A DNA stretch of 64,000 nt, taken from Hypomesus transpacificus (taxonomy: Eukaryota; Chordata; Actinopteri; Osmeriformes; Osmeridae). The notes beneath the pieces are model-generated. The model searched no databases. It saw only the letters and a program-made list of their open reading frames with translations, and was not told where the DNA came from. The stretch spans positions 8,071,950-8,135,949 of the forward strand of contig NC_061067.1 in the NCBI RefSeq assembly GCF_021917145.1. The letters are read 5' to 3'. This document shows, piece after piece, positions 1-10,013 of this stretch; within the stretch, counting starts at the first letter, position 1; the number at the start of each line of letters is the position of its first letter. Position numbers and translations under genes: made by a program.

Positions 1-17
1 ACAAACCTTGAGATCAA

Positions 18-90
18 GGAGGTGGTTTAATGGGTAGAGTATAATGTCTGGGGCCTTACCACATCAGGTTCAATTCCATTTCCTACATGT
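18..90 (+). repeat. tRNA-like SINE head, degraded (tentative)
   Basis: The stretch has an A-box-like TGGTTTAATGG followed about 40 bases later by a B-box-like GGTTCAATTCC, the spacing of an internal RNA polymerase III promoter. It does not fold convincingly into a complete tRNA, so an old tRNA-derived SINE is more likely than a working tRNA gene. No body or tail could be delimited. Confidence 0.3.
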
Positions 91-275
91 CCTCCATTCG
101 AATATTTTCCCAAAATGTCCTGTCCTTCCAATCTCTCATGAAAGCAGAAATGCAGAAAAGAATATCAGAGAAAAACTGATGAGACCAAGGATTGTCAATT
201 GGAGGATATAGGTTTGTGACCTCAACCTGTACAAAACACATCAACACATCTAGTTCTCAGAACTTCTTTACACTG

Positions 276-487
276 AGGGCCTCATTTACTAACACTGCGA
301 CCGCAGCTTAATCTGCGCCTTTGCCCAACCGCAAATAGCGCACGGTGTATTTCCGCATTTTGCGTGGTATTTATCTAACCAGAACCTCGTCGGGCAATCA
401 GCGCCTTACTCCGCCCTTTAGTGTATACGGGAGAAATCACTATTTTACGCCTGAAATGGGTGCAATCCTGTTAGTAAATGAGGCCCT
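276..487. mobile_element. Short non-autonomous DNA transposon (MITE) with 18-bp terminal inverted repeats
   Basis: The ends AGGGCCTCATTTACTAAC and GTTAGTAAATGAGGCCCT are exact reverse complements, and 212 bp separates the outer edges. The interior holds no transposase. This is the structure of a MITE mobilised in trans. No clear target-site duplication was found beside the ends, so the superfamily (hAT or Harbinger type) is unassigned. Confidence 0.75.
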
Positions 488-629
488 TAGAGTCTTACAC
501 ATCTTTCTGTTGATGAGACATTGTTGTATTACATTTTACTTGTCAATATTTTGCAATACATACAATAATTACATTTCACCTCACGCTCATGTATTTCACC
601 CAGTCGCCTTAATATTAATATCACTTTAA

Positions 630-1110
630 TTTAATTACACACACACACACATACAGACACACTGAAACACATACACACATGCACACACACAGACAGACAC
701 ACTGAAACACATACACACACACACACATGCACACAGACAGACACACTGAAACACACACACACACAAACAAAACAACAAGCACAAGCTCACCCCCTTTTGC
801 CTCTATTTTTGTCCATCCACTTTTCAGAATTGGATTTTCTTTTTCAACTACGTTTCTTTCTTTCTCTCTTTCGCACACACACAGACACACACACGCATAT
901 GGCTGTATATCTCTCTCTTTCTACCTCTCTTTCACACACATACACACACATCTTTACATGGCTCTATATCTTTCTCTTTTTAACTCTCTTTCAAACACAC
1001 AGACTCTATATATCTGTCTTTCTACCTCTCATTCACTAACACACACACACACGCACGGCTCAATATCTCTCTTTTTCTAACTTTCTTTCACACACACACA
1101 CACACACGCA
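630..1110. repeat. CA-rich microsatellite block
   Basis: Interrupted runs of CA and ACACAGAC alternate with CT-rich spacers. The small open frames crossing this stretch are low-complexity His/Thr or Cys/Val translations and are not genes. Confidence 0.85.
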
Positions 1111-1239
1111 TGGCTCTATATCTCTCTCTGTCTACCTTTCTTGCTGTGTCCAGCTCTGTGGCTCTGACAAATGAGCTATCTCTCCTTGTGCTGATCACAG
1201 CCCAGCTGAACAGACAGAGAACGAAGTAGAGAAGGATGT

Positions 1240-2042
1240 GTGTGTGGGGGGGGGGGGGGGGGGGATGAGAATGATAGAATGATGAATTCATGATGTGTTG
1301 ATTGAAAGGTAAAATACAAAGCCTAGGAGTTTGGAAACTATTTACTGTATATGACATGACCTGTGGTGGTTGGCCTTCTAGAGTTCACTGGGGGAGTTAC
1401 TAGTACGTGACATGCGTATGTACGTGTGTGTGTTTGTGTGTGTGTGTGTGTGTCTGTCTTACAGAGTTTGTGCATTTAGGAAATACTCTGTGGTCCCCAT
1501 GATTTTGACCTTGACTCCAAATCATATATAAAACTCATGACACGTAAATAAATGACACATACAAAAAACCCTGTGAGGGTGTGGGGTTATCTGGGTGTGT
1601 GTACGTGTGAGAGAGTGAGAGAAAGAGAGGGAGAGACAGAGAGTGAATGAATGAAGTTTAGGTTCAATATAATTGATTACCAGTGCCTTAAGAGTAAATT
1701 ACATTGCTCAACCCCTGACATGTATCTGGGAGAAAATCAGAATCAATGGGTCTGACAGGGCCACTACACTCACTTCCAAACACACACACACAAACAGAGA
1801 CTATGTATAAGCTAGGTTCATCTCCCTAAGTGCTTACCTATTGTTTATGTAATACATGCTTTTCCCCTTTTTGTTTGTTGCCAAACCTGTGGCAAGTCTT
1901 GATCTCATATCCTGGCCAACAGAAAAACTTCATTAAATGACATTGTAAAACAAAAACCAAACAATAGACCTATATAAAAATGTGACTTAACAATTCTCAT
2001 AGCACCATGGTAATTTGCAACACACACACACAACCCCCCCCC

Positions 2043-2073
<31 letters not shown>

Positions 2074-2110
2074 CACACACACACACACACACTCACACAC
2101 ACAAAAAGGC
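1240..2110. repeat. Gene-free flank with a poly-G run, TG repeats and a poly-C/CA block
   Basis: A run of about 18 G lies at 1246-1264, TG repeats at 1420-1452, and a long C run followed by CA repeats at about 2035-2102. Nothing else recognisable lies between the MITE and the opsin. Such runs are frequent assembly-error sites. Confidence 0.7.
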
Positions 2111-2590
2111 ATACACAATGCTTTCATTCCTCAGAAAATTACGATAAATCTCCCACCCCTCAACCCCCCCATTTCCTCCAATTATCTTTTGTCCGCTGTG
2201 TTTTCAGTTACCGTTCTGTCTCTCTTGTGCGCGGCCCACGTCAACGTGCAGGCAGCGATAAAAGCCCAAGCGCATCATGGTACCCGATAGGATGAGCGAG
2301 GAGATGAACGCGCGAGGACGTTCGCGGCCTTACGGTGAAAGACTGCACACTACTTCTAACACTGTTCCCCGGGACACGTATTCAGATCACTGAAACTTTT
2401 TGTCTCGAGCAGCCGGTGAATGAAGTTCACCAGTGGACAGCAGGTCCAATGCAGCTTCCATGGGTATGTCTCCGCATTCCATGATGGGCTTGGCATTATA
2501 CCAGTTGGTCTCTCTTTGCTCAAAAGTCAACAGGACGCGCTGCTCACCGGGGAACGAAGAACAGTAGAGAACCGTTGCCCTTGGGCCGGT

Positions 2591-5500
2591 ATGATTGTAT
2601 CAAATGTGAGCTTAAACTGCGCGAGCTGTCCAGTGGGAGACGGCACAGTGGTCTCGCGAACTCTCAGCCCCACCGGGCACCTTGTGGTTGCAGTGTGCCT
2701 CGGATTCATCGGAACGTTCGGTTTTCTCAATAACTTTTTGGTTCTCACTCTGTTTTGTCGGTACCGGACACTGCGCTCGCCTATAAATTTCCTGCTTGTC
2801 AGTATCTCGTTTAGTGACTTGCTGGTGTGCGTACTTGGAACCCCGTTCAGCTTTGCCGCCAGTACGCAGGGCAGGTGGCTGATCGGACGCGGCGGCTGCG
2901 TATGGTATGGCTTCGTTAACGCATGCTTAGGTGAGTACCAGACAAATAGTCTACTACGGTTTCAAACAACTATACAACCATTTCTCTTGTGTTCACTTTT
3001 TAGTGGGCTGTGCAAGAGTAAAACAGGTGTCGGTTAATCTCCACAAATCAGCTTTTATATATTTGAACACACCTATAGCCTACATAAAAACGATTTTCAA
3101 TATGGTGGTCGAGATTTCTACGTAATGTCTTGAAAATGTCTAAAAAATATCTGTTACAAGACAGTTTTAAGTAACACTTAATTCGAGTAAGAATTAAGAA
3201 TAATGAATGATTGAACATGAAGGAGGCTAATCTAATCTGTCTCAAGTTGCTGAGTGTTTCTCTTTGGCAGTCCTTGCGCAAGGATCCGTGCCATGCCTGT
3301 ACCGCAGACGGTGGACGGTTCCTGGACGTAGCCCAACTCAGTCTTGACTCTAACACACCACTTGTTTGTAACCGCATCAACCACCGTGCTAGTGCTCGAG
3401 GTCTAGGCTGATGTAGCCGCACTTTCTCCCACTAAACTTCGTGAACGTTCTCTCACTCAGAGCATTTTATCCTCCAAGACACAATACGGAAATGTATTTT
3501 GCCACCATTCTTTTGAACCACACTGGAACAAGAGGTTCTAAATATTTTGAAATACACAGTTGATGTGACATTGGTGTGGTGCTCCTGTACATTCACGTGC
3601 TCATTTGAACTTGTTATTCTATTGGTCTGCTAGGATCTAAGGAGATAGATTGGGTAGTTTAATGGTTGAAAAAGTAATTAGTAGAAACTAAAGAAAACTC
3701 ACATCTGATAGAGAAAAGGACTGGAGTGTCTCTGTGTCTGTGTATGTGCGTATGTGTGTGTGTACGTGCGTATGTGTGTGTGTGTACGTGCGTGTGTGTG
3801 TACGTGTGTGTGTGCGTTCATGCCTGAGAACGGACACACATGGTCAGTCCATTAGCTGTTATAACACACGTCTCAATTGGCACTAATTAAAGAGAGCTCT
3901 TAGTTCACCTACCCCTCGCCCGCCCGCCCCCCCCTCCGCCCGCTTCCCCCCTGTCCCTCCACCCGCCCCCCCCCCCCCCCACACACACACACACACACAC
4001 TCTCAAGCAGTCAGTGTTCAATAGACCAGCTGACCCCTTCAATACACACACATACACACACCTCTGCAGCCAGGCGCAAGCACCCGCTGAGTGTGTCCGC
4101 AGTGAGGGGATTTAGGGTCGGCGCCAATCATGGTTTCCATAGCAGCAGGTGATTGAGACTAGATGTAGTGGCCCAATGAAGTACCTTACATTCTCATTAA
4201 ACCATATCTTCTGATTAGGTAGATGAGAGCTAATCATGCTACAAAACTCTGATTACTCACCAACATCTGACTCAATATGTGACAACAGTAGGGTTTTGTA
4301 ATAGCTCCAATAGAGCCCTGATTGGGGAATGGCATTTTGTCTTTGCTATTATAATTATCTCCGTATAATATTATTTCAAGAACAATTAGGCTATCTACAA
4401 AATTCTGAACGTGTTTCTGGATCTGTGTGCGGGCAAATGTGTGAGGGCAGCGCGTGTGTGCGTGAGGCGGTGTGTGTGTGCGTGAGGCAGTGTGTGTGTG
4501 CGTGAGGCAGTGTGTGTGTGCGTGAGGCAGTGTGTGTGTGCGTGAGGCAGTGTGTGTGTGCGTGAGGCAGTGTGTGTGTGCGTGAGGCGGTGTGTGTGTG
4601 CGTGAGGCGGTGTGTGTGTGCGTGAGGCAGTGTGTGTGTGCGTGAGGCGGTGTGTGTGTGCGTGAGGCAGTGTGTGTGCTTGTGCAAGGGCCTGCGGCTG
4701 ATGTCTGTCGACACCCCCCCCCCATCCCTCTCTCCACCCACCCACTCGCCCGCCCCCCCCCCCCCTCACCAGGCATCGTGTCGCTCATCTCCCTGGCCGT
4801 GCTGTCGTACGAGCGCTACTGCACCATGCTGAGCCCCACCCAGGCAGACGGGCGCAACTACTGGCCCGTCCTGGGAGGGGTGTGTTTCTCCTGGCTGTAC
4901 TCGGTGGCCTGGACCGTGCCCCCCCTGCTGGGCTGGAGCCGCTACGGCCCCGAGGGGCCCGGGACCACCTGCTCTGTGGACTGGAGCACCCAGACGCCCA
5001 ACAACATCTCCTACATCGTGTGCCTGTTCACCTTCTGCCTCCTGCTGCCCTTCTTCGTCATCGTGTTCTCCTATGGGAAACTGCTGGCCGCCATCCGACA
5101 GGTACGACCCCTGACCCCTCACCGGACCCCCTCATTTGTGGTGATACAGTACCTGACCCATGCAGGTGATACAGTACCTGACCCATGCAGGTGATACAGA
5201 ACGTGACCCATGCAGGTGATACAGAACGTGACCCATGCAGGTGATACAGTACCTGACCCATGCAGGTGATACAGAACGTGACCCATGCAGGTGATACAGT
5301 ACCTGACCCATGCAGGTGATACAGAACGTGACCTATGCAGGTGATACAGTACCTGACCCATGCAGGTGATACAGAACGTGACCCATGCAGGTGATACAGT
5401 ACCTGACCCATGCAGGTGATACAGAACGTGACCTATGCAGGTGATACAGTACCTGACCCATGCAGGTGATACAGTACCTGACCCATGCAGGTGATACAGT

Positions 5501-6405
5501 AGGTGTCGGTTTTTCGCCCTCATACCGTGTACAGTAAAAACCAGCGACCCAGCCATCCATCATCCATGACCAAGCTCCTCAACTGGAGTTGGGTTCAGTT
5601 TGACATAAGAGTGTTTTTCACTCAGTGTTCTGCGGGATATCTGTTTCTCAGGTGTTTCTGAGTTGGGCTCATGCACTCTAGCTCAGAGCAAACCCATCCA
5701 GACAACTGGGGGTGTCTGGCTAACTGCTAATGACAAGACAACAAGGGATTAGATTCATTCGAATCAGGCCCTGTGGAGCCTTTTGTTTATGAGAAGGGCT
5801 TTAACGTGGCTCATTGCTAATGACGGGGAATGCCTGTTGAAAAACCCCCTGAGCCCAGCTACTCCTGTTTGTGTTTGTGAGTAAGTTTGTACGTTGTGTG
5901 GGTTTTGTATGTGTGCGCGTGTGCGTGTCTGTGTGTGTGTCTGTGTGTGTGTGTGTGAGACTGCGAGAGAGGAGGATCAAGGCTGTAGGCAAGGGATGAA
6001 GGACGCAGAGAGAAAGAAGGGCTATGTCCTCTTGCCAATCTTGTTTTTGAATGGGGACCAACTGTGAGTATTGTGTATGTATTGTTCAGTCAAGTGTGCA
6101 TTTGTGTGCGTGATTCTAGTGAATAAGATTCCCACCTGGCAAGGGTTCCATCCAGAGCTTAAACAACCAAAAAGTTGTGCACATGCCTAAGTGTGTGTGT
6201 GCTCGTAATGGCCCTGTGTTGTGTTTCTCTTGAGGTGTTTTGTTTCATGGGGATTATCTCCTGCTTCTAGAGCACACACAAACGCATGTCCCTGTTACAC
6301 GCAGACACGCATGCAGTTATGCAGTGGGACTCAAGCTGGCCTGAGTCGTAAGCAGTAACCCGACTCAGAGATATTCAATTACAAAGACACAGAAACACAA
6401 AGAAT

Positions 6406-6475
<70 letters not shown>

Positions 6476-6507
6476 GAGAGAGACAGGGAGAGAGAGAGAG
6501 AGGGAGA

Positions 6508-6540
<33 letters not shown>

Positions 6541-9500
6541 GGAGAAAGAGCCAACGTGTGGTCGTGTGGTCACATAAGTGGTTTAACAGAAAGAACTGCA
6601 GCAGAAGGTGAAGGAGAGAGAGAGATGAAGTAGAGGAGGAAGAACAATAGTGCGTCTGATTTATGCCCATAAGAGAACAAGCCGTTGCTGTGTAAGTGTG
6701 ATGATTGTGTGTGCTATAGCAATGGTCATCAACGCATTACCACATTTCATAGCACTATCGCTTCAACATCTGTCGTGTGTGTGTGTGTCCATTTCTCCAG
6801 GTCAGCAGTGTCAGCTCGGTAGTGTCCCGTCGCCGGGAGCAACGCGTGCTGGTGATGGTGGTTACCATGGTAGCGTGCTACCTGGTGTGCTGGTTACCGT
6901 ACGGTGTGGCGGCTCTCCTGTCCACCTTCGGCCCCCGTGACTTCCTGTCCCCTGAGGTCACCATCATCCCCTCCCTGCTGGCCAAGACTTCCACTGTGGT
7001 CAACCCGGTCATATACATATATATGAACAAGCAGGTGAGACACACACACACCCTCAAGCCACGCTGCAGCCACCGTTATCAACCTTGTTGTGAACAGCAG
7101 TGCATTAGGTGACAAGAGGGGTGGGGGTGCTTTGAAAACACACAAAGACACAAACACTAATGGGCAAACACACACACACACGGATGTCACGCCTCAGGTG
7201 TGGAAAGGTGAACATACAGAATGAAAAGGTACATGCTTACAATGGCTGGTCAGTTGATGAAAATCCATTAAATCCAACCGGACAAAAGACTTGTCTGTTC
7301 CTATGTGTTTAACAAGTCTGTCATCTCTCACCTTCTCACCAACACTAATGTTCCTCATCATCAACACCTACCATGAGAGAAGAGGAGACTCGAGGAGCAG
7401 AGAGAATTAAGTGAGAGTGAGAGTAGGAGAAGAGAGGAGAGAGTGAAGGCAGACAGAGGGGAGAGGAGAGGAGAGAGTGAAAGCAGACAGAGGGGAGAGG
7501 AGAAGAGAGGAGAGAGAGTGAAGGCAGACAGAGGGGAGAGGAGAGGAGAGAGAGTGAAGGCAGACAGAGGGGAGAAGAGAGGAGAGAGAGTGAAGGCAGA
7601 ACGAGGGGAGAGGAGAAGAGAGGAGAGAGTGAAGGCAGACAGAGGGGAGAAGAGAGGAGGGAGAGTGAAGGCAGAAAGAGGGGAGAGGAGAAGAGAGGAG
7701 AGAGAGTGAAGGCAGACAGAGGGGAGAGGAGAAGAGAGGAGAGAGAGTGAAGGCAGACAGAGGGGAGAAGAGAGGAGAGAGTGAAGGCAGACAGAGGGGA
7801 GAAGAGAGGAGAGGAGAGAGTGAAGGCAGAAAGAGGGGAGAGGAGAAATGAGGACAGACGGAGCGGAGTAAAAGAGGAGGAAGGAGGGAGAGCTAGTTTT
7901 AGCTTCAAAAAGAGAGCTACCTTTGATTCTGATTAGCAAGGGACTCCATTATCAGAGAGGAGCACAGTGGCTGTGACCTTTCTCTGCAATCCCATCCTCT
8001 CTCATCCCCATCACACACACCCTCTTTATCAGTCTGTGTGTGTGTGTGTGTGTACATGTATGTGTGTACATGTATGTGTGTTTGCAAGTAATCCTGTCAA
8101 GTCCGTTATTACACTCTTGTTTGTATGATTGTGTTATAGTTGTTCAGAAGTGAAACAGCAGTTTTCTCTGAGGGAATACATTTCGACCTCTGATTGTACT
8201 GTCAGACAGTGCTGTAACGATTTCTATTCAGAACTATACCTGAGAGAACATTGAGTTTCATGAGAAAAATAATTGGACTCTTGTACTTTCACTGCAATGA
8301 ATTCTATAAAACAACCCTGATCTTGTAGGCACTAACAATTACGATGCTTCTGACCAAGTTATTTGTCCACACACACACCGGACACCTGTGTGGCGCTGTC
8401 AGTCTTCAGTTCCTCCCAGCCCATATCCATGGCAACATTGAGTTGAGGCGAGTTGAAGACTTTAAGTGCTGCATGGATTCAAGAACGGGTCTCAAGGAGA
8501 GCGTGTCCACAACAATAAGGGTTTGTGTAAGAGTCTGTTCACAGTGAAGAGTGTGTCTAACAGTGGTGACTTGATGATATCAGTAATGCCAGATATTTCC
8601 TCATGGTCTGTGACACTCGTCACAAACAAGGAGGTATTGTTCTGTCATGTTTCAGCAAAGAGATGAGCTGAAGAGACTGCACACACACATGTTCACACAC
8701 CCGTGACACCCGTACCAGACATGCACATGTACACACACGAGCACACGCACCTGAGCCTCGCTTAGGTCTTTGTCTCAGTCAGATACCAATCTGCTCCTGA
8801 GCTCCGAGATAATCCCTGCTGTCGCCTCCCTGTCCTTTCTCTCGATATCTCATCCCTCCTACATTCTCTATCCTTCATCAAGCTCTCCCTCTCTCCCTCC
8901 CTCTCTAACCCCCTCTCTCCGCTCCTCTCTGACATCCTTTCTCCCTCCCTCTCTCCCTCTCTCTCTCACTCCCTCTCTCTCTCTTTGCCCCTCACCACTG
9001 ACTTGTCACATTCATTTGTTGGCCCTCCTCAACCTTTGTTTTCAACCTCGTCATCGTTTAACCTTCGTTTAACTATAAAGAGGTCATTCTAGCGCTCTAT
9101 AGCACAGACCGTTCTTTTGCACTGGTGACGCCGATACTGTTATAACCGTCCTACTTGTCCTTGATTGTCAGTAGACCTTTTTGGAACAAAATGATCTGCT
9201 CAGTTAGTACATTAAAATGTAAACTAGTCAACATCCTACAAGGTGAGGTTTTCTTTTGGAGAGGGCGAACTGTTTCTGTTCCTCCCTCCTGATTCCAGAG
9301 CATTCCAGACGGATCCAGTTGCTTTCCCTCTCAGGACCATCCCACTACGCTGTCTCACGACTCCACCCGTGCACCCGCCCGTCGCCACGCTGAGAAGGTC
9401 AGAGAGGATCTCCTTCTCTTAGCTCCTCTCCTCGGCGCTGAGAGGAAGCTTTGAGGCCGTCATCGATGTCTCCTGGGAAAATGTAGTAGACTCTAAGTAT

Positions 9501-10013
9501 ACGTGTGGAACTGAAGAGTATACTAAGTACACTACGTTTGTTCGGGGGACACACAGCCTGCATCTGTGTCACGTGTGGGGGCGTGGGGAAGATATCTGGC
9601 ACACACACGTACCGTAATTGGACAGGTGGTGTTGATTTGTACTGGCCTTTTTGTACCTAACTGGATAAAAACTGACTGGATAAAACTATCTAAAATGATG
9701 TGTGTGTGTGTGTGTGTAGTTCTACAGGTGTTTCAGAGCTTTCCTGAGTTGCTCCACCCCTGACCATGGCTCCAGCTACAAAACATCGTCGCGTGCGACC
9801 AAAACGTTCCGAAACAACCGTCATGGAAACGGACACAACGTTAGAGTTGGGCTGCCACCCATTGGCCCGCCCACTCCCCATTCTGTCCACCAATCGTCCG
9901 AGGCGGCAAACTGTCAACCTTCCTCCAATCCCCACATTCCTTCCCCACCTCAGACCCCTCCCACTGGCACGCCCAGACCCAGACTGACTCTTGTGGCACA
10001 TTATAATGTCTAG
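2591..10013 (+). CDS. tmtops: Teleost multiple tissue (TMT/encephalopsin-type) opsin
   Basis: A light-sensing class A GPCR of the encephalopsin/TMT group, a non-visual photoreceptor of the plasma membrane that binds retinal. Four coding exons fit in phase: 2591-2930, 4773-5101, 6801-7034 and 9720-10013, giving 398 residues. Visible marks are an N-terminal Asn-Val-Ser glycosylation site, transmembrane segments 1-3 in exon 1, the ERY motif at the end of helix 3 at the start of exon 2, and the retinal-binding lysine in [16 protein letters not shown] of exon 3. The tail [14 protein letters not shown] is typical of TMT opsins. The residue matching the bovine Glu113 counterion is Tyr, while the Glu181 position (SRYGPEG) is Glu. 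I chose the Met at 2591 because MIVSN begins the conserved part; an in-frame upstream Met at 2420 is possible. Which TMT subgroup it belongs to is not settled. Confidence 0.93.
4461..4680 (+). repeat. 20-bp tandem repeat, 11 copies, in opsin intron 1
   Basis: The unit CGTGAGGCAGTGTGTGTGTG repeats 11 times without length change; some units have GGCGG instead of GGCAG. It ends about 90 bp before the exon 2 acceptor at 4772. The overlapping minus-strand frames are translations of the repeat, not genes. Confidence 0.95.
5141..5501 (+). repeat. 25-bp minisatellite, 14 copies plus a partial one, in opsin intron 2
   Basis: Two unit types occur: A, with CAGTACCTGACC, and B, with CAGAACGTGACC. Their order is A A B B A B A B' A B A B' A A, where B' has CTATG in place of CCATG. 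Each unit junction reads GCAG then GTGATACAG, which looks like a 5' splice site. The array starts 40 bp after the true exon 2 donor at 5101/5102. It is a directly abutting tandem array with no spacers, so it is not CRISPR-like. Confidence 0.97.
6409..6545. repeat. (GA)n microsatellite in opsin intron 2
   Basis: A nearly pure GA run with a few GGGA and CAGA interruptions. Confidence 0.95.
7430..7855 (+). repeat. Purine-only minisatellite in opsin intron 3
   Basis: About eleven copies of a 33-45-bp unit built on GTGAAGGCAGACAGAGGGG followed by variable AGAGGAG runs. The + strand is almost entirely purine over 400 bp. Copies differ mainly in the number of AGAGG blocks, as expected of replication slippage. 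The Ser/Leu-rich minus-strand frames are artefacts. Confidence 0.93.

Noticed and set aside
345-629. A 94-residue open frame
   Set aside because: It starts inside the MITE and runs into AT-rich sequence; there is no protein similarity or coding structure.
621-1357. Open frames rich in Cys/Val/Arg or Thr/His over the first repeats
   Set aside because: They are translations of CA/TG and CT microsatellites with no family resemblance.
2420-2590. Upstream in-frame extension of the opsin
   Set aside because: The added residues lack similarity to TMT opsins; MIVSN at 2591 is the usual beginning.
4234-4788. Minus-strand frame of repeated THTASR units
   Set aside because: It is the 20-bp intronic repeat read backwards; the true coding here is opsin exon 2 on the + strand.
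5058-5563. Minus-strand frames of repeated SPAWV/LYHLHG units, and a CRISPR-like look
   Set aside because: Units of 25 bp abut without spacers, within an opsin intron; 25 is not a multiple of three, so several frames stay open by composition.
7345-7939. Long Ser/Leu/Pro minus-strand frames
   Set aside because: They are produced by the purine minisatellite.
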